Assembly: GCF_032854445.1 (NCBI RefSeq)
Contig: NC_088303.1
Span: forward strand, 7,263,501-7,327,500
Reading direction: 5' to 3'
Source: Liolophura sinensis
Taxonomy: Eukaryota > Mollusca > Polyplacophora > Chitonida > Chitonidae
DNA length: 64,000 nt
The position numbers were made by a program, and so were the translations under genes. Under the pieces are notes generated by a model. It saw only the letters and a program-made list of their open reading frames with translations, ran no database searches and was not told the DNA's origin. Position 1 is the stretch's first letter. Each line of letters begins with the position of its first letter. Positions 9,610-20,400 of this stretch are shown here, in pieces.

Positions 9610-12250
9610 GAAATTTATGGTGTGATGTTTAATGTTTAGCTGTTGAATGATTGTCTGTCGGTGAATGACAATTTTATATCTAAATGATAGGTACTTGTAT
9701 TCAGTTGATACATTTTTTTTTTACCACAGTTGATTTATTAATTTTGATTGACAATAAGTCGACTACATGTTATTATTTGGCTGGTTTTGAGATGGCGACT
9801 ATATGTAGTAATGTTGGCAACAGGGAACTGGGTCCTCTATTAGAAAATGTATCTACTTCACCATGGTATTTAAAACACTGTGGCCTAATACTTAGAGACT
9901 GCATAAGATAGGGCAACTAATGCAAAAAAATGAATGCCTGTTTGCTTACCTGTGGTCAATGATTTCCTTTCCAACAGTCAATTATATGCATAGCCATGAG
10001 GAAAACACAATTCCGTTGAGTTCGTTCTTATTTACGCTGTTTTGATTAATTCGTTTGCTGTATTTCAGTACCTCCTAAATTCGTTTGACAATGGAACTCA
10101 TTTCTATACATGCTCAAATTAAAAAATATCAGCGATGCATAGCCATAAGCTGTGATGTTCTCATATATAAAAAAGATCATCTCAAGGTCAAAAAGAGACA
10201 CATCCAAACAAGAACATCGTCAACGCCGTTCCACAAAACTGCTTTGTTGCAACTAAAACAGGCAGCCAAAATTAAGTCAAGACTGACCCTGTATATTAAG
10301 GCATACACGATGGAAAACTAAAGCATGAATTTGGAGGAAACGGTCTATGGAATGTACTTAAATTAAATTAAGTCGATTTATATTGCTTCGTAATTAAATT
10401 AATGTACAATTAATCGAAAATTACACACCCACTATATAGTAATGGTTTGTCTACCAAGAAACACAATAAGACATAGAGAGTCTTCTCCCTTGCATAGAAT
10501 GTGGCTTTTGCCAGTCGTAAACAATAAATAGTACGCCTAAAACAGAGAGAAGTACGTAGTGAATACGTTTGTTCACGTCGAGAACGAAATCGTATTAAAA
10601 TTGTGTGAGATTAGTACACGTACCAGTATTTTTACAAAATTTTGTCTAACTATACAATAGTATTACTCTCTTCTTTCTAAGCGTTCGCACTTTCTTGACA
10701 AGCTCTTAGAACATCGTGGGCAGGTAGAACTTGTGGGCAAGATCTGTATAAAAACGGTATAAATGTGATATAGCTAATCTTAAGTGCAACTTTGTGATTA
10801 TACTACAGTTGGTATGCATAAAGCAAATCTGTGGTACAGCTTTATTATTGAAATAATGCGGTGCTGTAAATAGCAAAGGGAATACGTGCGATTTTTTCTT
10901 TGTTTAAATGGCACTATTTTGAATCGTTGGATTTTGAGAGGTGACTCATAGGACCGGGTATTTTCAAGGTTCCCGTACATCAAATCTTACCATGTCAAGG
11001 TTACAATAAGAGGTCGTCAATCTTCGTACGGCCGATAGGAAGATGGCCTGTCTTCGGGGTAAGATTTGTGTGTCAACAATGTTTAAGTCGGACTGGTACT
11101 TCCTAAAACCCTTGGTTTACTCTGGGCAGTTCAGTTTTTGGATACCTAGAGAAAGAAACCCGCGCCGTACATTGCACGAGTACGCAGTAATACACCAAAC
11201 AATATATTGCGGAAGTAATACTTGTAAGCTTTTGGAATGAAAAGGTCGACAAAACATTGATTGAAAGAATTCCTCCGGGGCACAGCAACAAATTAGGGTG
11301 GGTAAATTTTCTCAATTATAGAACACGAGTCTGGCTAAGTGTATAGGTCTATTTTGGACTGGTTAAAAGCCCATACGGTCGTGTTGTGTTTTATTGCGCA
11401 CCTCGTACTACCTACGCAGATATGCTTATTGATCATCGGCATTGTTTCATACTGGACCAAAATTGCCTTCTGGCAGAATTTTCCCTACATCTGTATCCAC
11501 CTAATTCTAGCAAACAAATAACTGCATACGTCTACATGTACCTCTGTCATGTAAGTCTTTGAGCCTTTGGTTAGTCAGTATGATCGGGCAACATGATTAT
11601 ACCTATAATATTTACAACAAAAATGTCATTTTTCAAGTTATCAATAATCACGTGCTTTGACAAGGCGAAATTTTTGTATTGCATATAAAGCGAAGCCTCC
11701 CGGAGCCTTCGGTCGTGTGCATATCAAAATAGAATGATACTGAAATGATTAACTCTCTAAGATTTTTGTACCCGAGAAAAGAAGAGTTCAACAAAAGAAA
11801 CAGATTTTAACCAAGCCTAAGTCATTCATCTTCCTTTTAACAAAACCTATCCTTTAGTCACAAAAATAAGTTCCCTTGTAAATCCGAAATTGCCATTCCA
11901 TTGTGTCCTACCAGATCCTCCTCCTCACACACATAGGTTAAGAGGTTGCGATGTACAAACTCTTTGAAAAAAATGGCCATTATTAAGGCTTTCAAATTCT
12001 AGTGAATGGTTCTCTTATAATTAATACGTTTCCCTGCATGCTATCACTGCTTGTAAGGCTTTGCTCACAATAGACAGTCAACAACACTCGTGTTTACACG
12101 CCTGAGATCAATCTTGTCTAGAGGACTGTCTTGCGAAGACCCCACGGGGTATATCTGTACCGGCTCAGACATAGAATTTGTTTAAATTGTACAGAGAATA
12201 AGGTCTAATAAAATTACGAGGTAACTTCTAGTTAACCTGGGTTGTATATG
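9610..12250. other. Non-coding stretch, nothing recognised
   Basis: AT-rich, with small unconvincing open frames. I found no SINE copy, tandem array or protein match. Confidence 0.5.
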
Positions 12251-12252
12251 GG

Positions 12253-12398
12253 TCCCAGGTCTGTCGGCAACCTGTGGTTAGTTTTGGGTTTTTCCCGGGC
12301 GCTGTCCGGTTTCCTCCCACCATAATACTGGTGGCAGTCGTACAAGTGCAGTATCCATGAACATGGCATAAAAGACCAATCAAAGAAATAAATAAATG
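12253..12398 (+). mobile_element. SINE, diverged and 5'-truncated
   Basis: It retains GGTCTGTCGGCAACCTG, CCGGTTTCCTCCCACCATAA, an altered TACAAGTGCAGTATCCATGA block and an AAATAAATAAATG tail. Confidence 0.7.
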
Positions 12399-12645
12399 AA
12401 GAAAGTGACAATGTTTTAAGAATAGCAACCTCTAATTTATTAGCTCGAAACGTTGATGCCTTCGACGGAAAATCAGTACAACGCTCTCTCTCACTATACT
12501 TGTGAGGAAATGATGACTATAGGCGCTTGAAGACGCTTTGGTGGCCATTAACGGAATCTAAAATCACTTGCTTTCTACCAATACGGTGCGCATATATATT
12601 GTACACTTTGTGAGCACCTTGCCAGTGGACGGTGATAAACGCCAG

Positions 12646-12728
12646 GTACTCCGGTTTCCTCCGACGATAAAACTGACCGCTGTCGTATACGAGAAAAAAT
12701 GAGTATGGCGTTAGCCAACAATGAAATA
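12646..12728 (+). mobile_element. SINE fragment, highly diverged
   Basis: Recognisable only from ACTCCGGTTTCCTCCGACGA, ACCGCTGTCGTATACGAG and GAGTATGGCGTTAG. Confidence 0.5.
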
Positions 12729-13689
12729 AACCACATGACTTATTCCCAATTTCGCTCCGTCTATTGCCTGTCGCACTAGACATTACAAAATCTCCAATAT
12801 ATCGTTAAAGTTCAAGTTGATTAGCTTACCGTGTCAAGGGACCGGCGATGTCCGAACTAACATACTCGCCTTTCCAACGGCCGGATGACGTGGTTTTGTT
12901 GGGAAGTGTAGTTTTACTGCTTCACATTACAAATCGAATGAAAAGATCAGAAGCTTAAAAGCATGTTGCTAGAAATCTGACGTATCTTACTCAGAGATGA
13001 CAGCAAAATTGCCAAATCACCATTTTTAAACGTCTACACTGGTTAAATGTATTGCTAAGGAAACTACGTTTTTTATTTGTGGAGCGAAGCAATGAATTTG
13101 TGATCGATGCAGATTAAACGAATTTAGTACAACTGAGCCGTACTCCGTACGCCGTGCCATTGCGTCAAGGGGCTAAATGTACAAGTGATTTACAATACGT
13201 GAAATCAACGTTTTTAAAAATCTTTGTACTTTATGCTTTGAATTTTAACACAAACGTCTCTTATTGTGTGGTATTTAAAAATATATCACCGATTACGTGT
13301 GGCAAGGATAAATAATTCCTTTGTATCTGCGTCATCTTACTTGCCTAGTGTTTAGTCGTTAAAATATTCATCAAAGTGACACAGATGTAACGCTCTTATA
13401 TGTAAATAACCCATGTTTAGGCATGTTCATTTATACATACAAACATTGTCATGATCGACTAGTTATGTGTGTTAAACTTCTGGACATTCATGTACACAAG
13501 CCACGTTGTCGGTGTTACTGACACCACACGCGGCACCTGTTCACAGGAATCACGGCGTGAAGCTACATGTAAATATAAACGCTCTGGAAATACGATTTCA
13601 TCCAAATCTCTTTACCAAGAATCGTGTGAACCTTACCGATGTGCATTGCACATGACATGAGCATTACCTATCTGTCTCCGATCGCACAT

Positions 13690-13785
13690 GGGGAGGTCTT
13701 CCAGCACCCTTGGGATTCCCACGGGCCCAGTCCCATTTCCCATACAATAACACTGGTCGCCATACAAGTGAAATATTTACAACTT
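13690..13785 (+). mobile_element. SINE fragment, diverged
   Basis: GGGAGGTCTTCCAGCACCC, TTCCCATACAATAACACTGG and ATACAAGTGAAATATTTAC follow the order of the SINE body, with many substitutions. Confidence 0.45.
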
Positions 13786-13819
13786 AGTGCATTGGCATGT
13801 GTCTTAAATAGACTATATT

Positions 13820-13910
13820 TACGCCAGCCCTGGTGTGAAACTAATTGTCTACACCGGTCCTGGCGTGAAACTAATTGTCTATACTAACCATGGTGTGAGT
13901 TGAATACTAT
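13820..13910. repeat. Three-unit 30-bp tandem repeat
   Basis: The units CCTGGTGTGAAACTAATTGT, CCTGGCGTGAAACTAATTGT and the decayed CATGGTGTGAGTTG are spaced 30 bp apart (13829, 13859, 13889). Confidence 0.7.
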
Positions 13911-14401
13911 CGATACCAGTAGAGAAGTTTCGAGTTTGAACTCTTTTGTCGTTTAAGGTTAAAACAGTCCTCTCATATCATGTGACTTGTGAAAAATTTT
14001 AGGCCACTTTCTACCTTCTTCCAATTGCAAACAAGACATCTCTTTCTAATAAAAACTTTTCAAGTTCACAGACGATCAGCTCCTCGATTTTCTCCATACT
14101 TTGTTTACACTAAATAACTTTTTGGGAAATCTTTTTTCAGACGCCGATGTGGACATATAAAACCTATAGGCCTGGGCCTAATATTTTATAACCTTCCATA
14201 CCTGAAAGCTCCTGGCCACTTCTCTCTTGCATGCTATCAGCTTTTAATGATATGGTTTCTTACACACTCCTTTAGCAGCCCTTATTCTTCGTTGCTTTGG
14301 AAAAGCCCCTTACTAGTTGTATATGGATGTCGCACTGCTAGATTACCTAAAGCCTTCTAACTTAGAGAGCATTGTTAGCCATGTTCCGAACTGCCTACTC
14401 T

Positions 14402-14505
14402 ATATTTATTTATTTATTGATCTGATTGGTGTTTTACGCCATACTCAGGAACATTTCACTTATACATGTACGACGGCGGTCAGAATTATGGTTGCAAGAA
14501 AAGCT
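14402..14505 (-). mobile_element. SINE tail fragment
   Basis: TATTTATTTATTGATCTGAT then TGGTGTTTTACGCCATACTC and TACGACGGCGGTCAGAATTA match the 3' block. The body is truncated after about 100 bp. Confidence 0.75.
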
Positions 14506-14877
14506 CAAGGTTTGGAATTATAACGTCATGGCTCTCAACACATAATAATATACTCAGAAAGAAATCGGATATAGTCTTCTAGGAAAATTGGTTACACAGA
14601 AAGGAAGACACCATACTTGACATAGGACGAATTTGGATAGAGTGCGACGAAAAGAAAAATAAATATTCGTGCATAAAGAAGACAAACTGCCTAAACCGTG
14701 AAAACGCAAAGAGGAAGGAAATACGACGAAAAACCATATTGATTACTGGTCATATCACAATCAATTTCAACCTTATTAAATTTGGCAGTTAGGTACTGAT
14801 TCTCTGCTGCGTTGCTCTGTTTAGCAATATTTAGCGTATCGAGATTTTCAGCCATGGTGGCTCTTCAGATAAGCAGA

Positions 14878-15175
14878 TTACATTAGCCCATGGGTCAACG
14901 TCTTTGGCTTACTATCGCGCATTGGTTTCCCGTAAAAATTGCTGCTGAAGCTAAGTGGCTTTTGGCGGAAGCCTAAATGGCTTCTCATGTCGGCATTCTC
15001 CCATCCAGTAAAATCTGTGACAAGCCTGAGTCCGAGCTTTGCAGCAAGCGCCAGGCTTTTGGTAAATTGATTGATTAGTGTCTTAATGCCAACCTTGCGG
15101 AACTTCATCCATATCGTGACCAGAACAGATTCGGACCAGGAAGTAGTTGTCTGTCAACATGTGAATGATATCATC
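14878..15175 (-). pseudogene. Putative terminal coding exon of an unidentified gene, apparently frameshifted
   Basis: A strong polypyrimidine tract and acceptor (TTTTTTCCCCTTTAG, ending at 15176) lead into DDIIHMLTDNYFLVRICSGH. After about 24 codons the protein-like reading moves to another frame: MKFRKVGIKTLINQFTKSLA, AAKLGLRLVTDFTGWENADM, RSHLGFRQKPLSFSSNFYGK, and on to a TAA at 14878. A weaker acceptor at 15151 (GACAG) would open the second frame alone. The LGL...TGWEN...LGF pattern is vaguely like the C-terminal motif of GNAT acetyltransferases, but I cannot name the family. It is either a pseudogene relic, an exon with an alternative acceptor, or a single-base sequence error. Confidence 0.4.
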
Positions 15176-15319
15176 CTAAAGGGGAAAAAATTGAAAACAG
15201 ACGTTTAAAACCAGTAAAAGGCGATTAAAATTGGAAGATGTCATTAAGTATAATTGTTAAACAATATCATTCATTAGAAATTTCTTTGCAATGCTCTCTT
15301 CTCTCTGGCAATGATACAA

Positions 15320-15525
15320 GAGCCTTTCACCAATGCGGTCGCTAAGAGTTCTAGTCCAACTCGTGCTGGCTTCCTCTCTGGCCTAACATTAGAAGATCCT
15401 TCAGCAACTTGCGGATGGTCGTGGGTTTCCCCCGGGCCTGTCCTCCCACCATAATTCTGGCCACTGTCGTACATGTGAAATGTCCTTGAGTACAGCGTTA
15501 AATACCAATCAAATAAAGAAATCAA
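15320..15525 (+). mobile_element. SINE, nearly complete
   Basis: It runs from the end of the tRNA-like head (AGAGCCTTTCACCAATGCGG, TAGTCCAACTCGTGCTGG) through GGATGGTCGTGGGTTTCCCC to the tail CAATCAAATAAAGAAATCAA. The first part of the head is absent. Confidence 0.85.
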
Positions 15526-16149
15526 ATGAATTTTATCACCCGGGTTCCGAATCAATAATTGCATGACCAATTTCCAAAACAAAGGTCGACAACAAAGCAT
15601 CCAAGAACTAAGAGGATTAACAACTTGATGACGGAGAGATACTATGATTGTTCTGGGTGAATTAATTTACTGACAGTATCTGCATACAAGTGTTGTACTA
15701 TACTGGTTCTTAAGTTGCCTTTAATCAAAGTACACGTATTTACTTCAGTTGGGATTTGAGTCCAACGGTTCTTATATCCACCCTGGCGATCTTATCATGC
15801 ATGAATACATGTATGACGTATTCAATAGTATCATGTATGAATACTTGAAACAAGAGTAATAACACGTTTTTCAGGGATGAACAGCCTGTCCACTCTAAAT
15901 ATACCGCTGTTGGTGGCATTCACACAGTTATTATATTTTAAAACCTAAAACCAAAACCTAGCAACCATGGGAGTCTGTGGGATATAATGAAGAGGTCTTC
16001 AAATCTTAAGGTATCTTCATTTGTATGGTATCTAACTTCAATACTAATCTTGTGAACCTTGTGGACAAAATAGGCCCACATTAATAAAGGCATAGTTTGT
16101 TCAACATAGTGGATTTGGCCCGAATTTCTTAAATGTCTCAGACTGTTTG

Positions 16150-16445
16150 AATGTGATTGTATGTCAGATGTGATGACAACACAGCATTTTGAGTAATTCT
16201 AGACCAGTAACGTCTAATATATTGCAAATAACATCACCGCTTTTTTCTTACCTAATTCTACTTAAGTCACGGTGATAGAGGGCGTGTAAATTGCTTCTAT
16301 TTATGCATTTTCATGAACAGTTAGAATAAAACCATGACTGAGGTAAATTGACAAGAGGCCATATTTCGCCGGTTACGTGCGACCATTTACCAGCTGTCAC
16401 ACTGTCGTCACTTCTCTGGTTTTACTCTCTACTCTGTACGTCTTT
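16150..16445. repeat. Old dispersed repeat, copy 1 (uninterrupted)
   Basis: Shares GTCTAATATATTGCAA and the flanking TGTGATG(A/G)CAACACAGCA with copy 3 near 42.8-43.8 kb. Shares CCGGTTACGT(G/A)CGACCATTT and TCTGGTTTTAC with copy 2 near 17.1-17.5 kb. It serves as the empty-site reference for insertions in both. Its class is unknown. Confidence 0.65.
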
Positions 16446-16548
16446 AATTAAATTAAATGTGCTTTACGTCGCACTAAAAATATTTCACTTGTACAACATT
16501 TATCAGCACTACGGTGGGACCGAAGAGAGCAGAGTTTGGGGAAAATCA
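16446..16548 (-). mobile_element. SINE tail fragment, diverged
   Basis: The tail is AATTAAATTAAATGTGCTTT, then TCGCACTAAAAATATTTCAC and a weakened GTGGGACCGAAGAG region. It adjoins the old dispersed repeat copy 1. Confidence 0.6.
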
Positions 16549-17094
16549 ATTACCATTTGTCTGATCTTGTGTTTGGTTCAACGATTTTATTCATCGTCGA
16601 AAGTTTTCTCTATAAATACCACTGTGTTATGAATATTCCTTGAAAATGTTTTCACTATAAGTTTCTCACCTTTTGCAACGTGTACAGTTCTCGTTTAAGT
16701 AATTATGGACGGAGTGTCGATGATCTCTGGCACTCTGCTTCATAATTGTTTTTCATTCTGCCTATCTCGGGGCTAGGCCTGTATTTTGAACTAGACTTTT
16801 TCATTGTATCCCAGGCACCCCGGGTTTCTAGGCTTTTGTTTTAGGTTAAAAAAAAATACAAAAAATACGGCAATGCCACAACCGACGGTATATTTAAAGT
16901 GGACAGCTGGTTTATTCCAGAAATAATCTGTTTATTACTTTTCCATCAGTTGTTGTCTAAACGATATGGTCTATGATCTACTTGATCGCTAATTTACACT
17001 TTGGGATTCACATTCTTAGAACACCACATTGGTTCTGAAGTGAAATATTCCTTTTGGAACTTAGTGCTATCGATGGTACTATTGAAGCATTTTC

Positions 17095-17490
17095 TGCATA
17101 GTTAGAGTAACACCCTAATTAAGGTGAAGTGACAAAAGGCTGGACTTCACCGGTTACGTATTTATTTATTTATTTGATTGGTGTTTTACGCCGTATTCAA
17201 GAATATTTCACTTATACGACGGCAGCCAGCATTATGGTGGGAGGAAACCGGGCACCGCCCGGGGGAAACCCACGACCATCCGCAGGTTGCTGACAGACCT
17301 TCCCACTTACGGCCGCAGAGGAAGCCAGCATGAATTGGACTTGAACTCACACTGACCGCATTGGTGAGAGGCTTCTGGGTCATTACGCTGCGCTAGCCGA
17401 CTGAGCCACGGAGGTCCCTCACCGGTTACGTACGACCATTTACCAACTGTATGTATAACGCTGTCATTGATGGTCTGGTTTTACATAAGT
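17095..17490. repeat. Old dispersed repeat, copy 2, split by a SINE
   Basis: 17095-17160 and 17419-17490 together align with 16318-16430: GTTAGA.TAA, AC(C/A)GGTTACGTACGACCATT, CTGGTTTTAC. The intervening 258 bp is a complete SINE. Confidence 0.7.
17161..17418 (-). mobile_element. Complete SINE with 14-bp target-site duplication
   Basis: Read on the minus strand: the tRNA-like head GGGACCTCCGTGGCTCAGTC, GGCTAGCGCAGCGTAATGAC, then the body (TGCTGGCTTCCTCTGCGGCC, GGTTTCCCCCGGGCGGTGCC), then AAGTGAAATATTCTTGAATA and the CCAATCAAATAAATAAATAA tail. The direct repeat TCACCGGTTACGTA flanks it at 17147-17160 and 17419-17432. It is the best full-length reference copy in the window and has pol III promoter-like boxes in the head. 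Confidence 0.95.
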
Positions 17491-20400
17491 TTTACGGATT
17501 GTTTTTCGGAAGATAAAATTGCATGCTGTGAGATTGTCTGACAGTTTGTCGTGCTATTGAATGTCGTTCGTTAATCTCCATATGTTTACATGGCGCATTA
17601 GTCATATCCAATCAATGTGGTAAACAGTCGAGGACATTGCACTTAAATGTAATGCGATAAATGAGCATATACTCTTGATAACATTATGTTTTTATTGTGA
17701 CTTTATCAGAAAAAATCTTATTTGAAATTGAAATTTGAAGCATGTGTTAGTCAATATAAAGTTCATCACCTCTTGGTTGAAACCAAATTATTGATATAAT
17801 ACAAATTTCATTATTCAACAAAGCCATTTTCCAAGAATACGAGAACTGGAAGCCATACATTGAAAAAGTATTCCCCATGGCTCATGTGCATGGAAATTGC
17901 AGTTTCAAAATGATGCCTTAAAGGGTTTCTTGATTTTCAAAGTAATGTATTTGCATTCACCTTTCCTTGGAAAATGCCAACCTTGGCATTAAACACGCTG
18001 CTGTGAATGTGAGTTTCATTGCACTATAAGTTATTTTTGATAGTGCGTGTGACGTGATTCATAACAATATTATACAAGTATAAAGCCCAAAAAATTTACC
18101 ACCTGTGATTATTTAATTATTTTCCAACACAATCAAAAATATTTGGAATATACGAAAGCTCAGTAACGAAAGAAATCAAACAGCGACTGGGCAATCGCTA
18201 TTGAGACATGCATGTACTTGTCTAATTATTACTAGCTCCATACACCATTTATATAAAGGATATATTATTCTGGAAACTGTATTGTCTTTTTATTTCAGGT
18301 ATACCTAATACAACGCTTAGGTTTTAGCCATAAAACATGGAGTAAGAATATATGTATAAGGTGTATGCATTCAAGGAAGTCCATGGCTTTCTTTCTCTAC
18401 TTACCCCAAGGATTTAATCACCATGCATGATTTCAACCACCCATCCATCCACCAGTCCATCGATCATTCTATTCATTCTTTAATCCATACATCTGCAAAG
18501 GTACGTGTATCACTGTCCTGAGAGGTCAAACTGTGAAGAAAAACACCTTAATTACCTGACAGTAATAACTTTCACACAGATCAAGCAAAAAAGCACGAAC
18601 ACACTTGGAAAGATTCATCACATATAATCTAATCTAAACGGTTCCACGTCCAAAACATTGTAAAGAACAACACATTAATTGTGGGAAAAACAAACGGAGC
18701 CTCTATAGCAGGTCTCAGTCCAGATAAATAGGTAAATTTGCAATTCGTGAATTCCGCAAGTACATTATAACACTGGTATCCACGTGACAATCAATCGTGC
18801 TCAAGGCACGCCGACGATGGTTGTGTTCAACCTTACCATTTATCACACACTTCCTTTTGTGACTGCTTAGCGGTCCAAGTCCAAAGTTCTATAAAACGAT
18901 ATGATTCCAGTCCTCGGATCTTCACACAAAGTGATCTCCACAGTAATGCCGCCTCAAGTGGAATTGGGAAAAAACTAAGGCTCACAAACAGAAACCATGT
19001 GTACTATAAGTTTAGAACAGATGAATAGTGGGTGACAAAAATCTCACTCTATCCTGCGGCGAATAAAATAAAAACTGACAGTATAAAACTATCAGTACTT
19101 TTCCCTGAACTGAAACTGATAATTATAAACTGCGAATTAAAACTTGCCAGCTGAACTATATATATTGGGTCGAACAGCATACCAGAATCATCTAGTTTCG
19201 ATGGACGAAAATAATAAACATATTTACAACGATTCGTAAATGATTCTTTACAAGGACGAAATAGTTAGTATGCAGTGAAACATAAAGCTTTACAGTGAGT
19301 ATCCAGAAAGACCGTTCTGGATAAACGTACTTTAACCTAAGAACAGGTGCTTACCTGTGAACAAATAAAATCCATCCATTCAACCGCCACCTAAGCGTAT
19401 ACATGTATATATTAAAGAATTCATTTATTTCATCTGAATTTGATGCAAATGAATTTTTTATGCAAATGAATGACATCTGGATACCAACTGTGTAGTAAAA
19501 GCACTTACATACAATCACATGAAAGATTAAGTTGTGGAGGCGATCAATCGCAGACTAACTTCAGGAGGCGATCGAACACTCCAAGAAGTACTTTTGCATC
19601 GTGTTTATGACACTAAGCGAGTAGCTATGCTCACATAGAGAAACTGCATCGTGAAAGTATGGAATGAGCGGGTGTGTATATTAGCCAATTCAGCATATCT
19701 CTTACAGCGCATCTGCTGTTCCCTACACTCGCTTTACATCACAGCCACTACTGGCTTTGTTGGTCTGTACTGCATATAAATGGCTTCAGCTCATAATATC
19801 CAAAGCCTGTGATTAGATTAACTAAACAGTTAATAACATTAATATATCTGATGAAAGAAACCACATATAGAAAAGTTTCAGTCGTGATTTAATATGTCAG
19901 ATATATGTGAAGTGATTAGTTTGAGTGTCGGAAGTGCGCCCCAAAACAGATTAACAACAGCTGGGCCTTGTTAGTGTCTTCTGGCGATTATTGTACGTAC
20001 TAAAATGTAAAATTAATTTGGAAATATTATATAATAAAATGTCCATATCGTCACGATTATGTGTGGGTAGGTAAACACCCACATTTGTCACGACCTGTGT
20101 AATTAGGTAGTGGAGAAACGACGAGCAACGTCGATTTAAGGGAAACGACAACTCGCGGAGCGCCGCGCCAATTCTGTTTCAACAATCTCTACTGTATACT
20201 ACGTAAACACGTTTGGAGTGACGTAACAACTATCGAGTGTTTGTCAAGAATCGCGCGGTTTCATTTGAAACAAATAATAAAAAAAACGTCACATCACAAT
20301 TAGAGTCAATGAATGTTCTTTCTTGCCGACCGAGCCGCATCATTTGCATAGTGGAATATAATATGTAGCGTGGTTGACCTTTCGAGCAAAGAGACCATGA

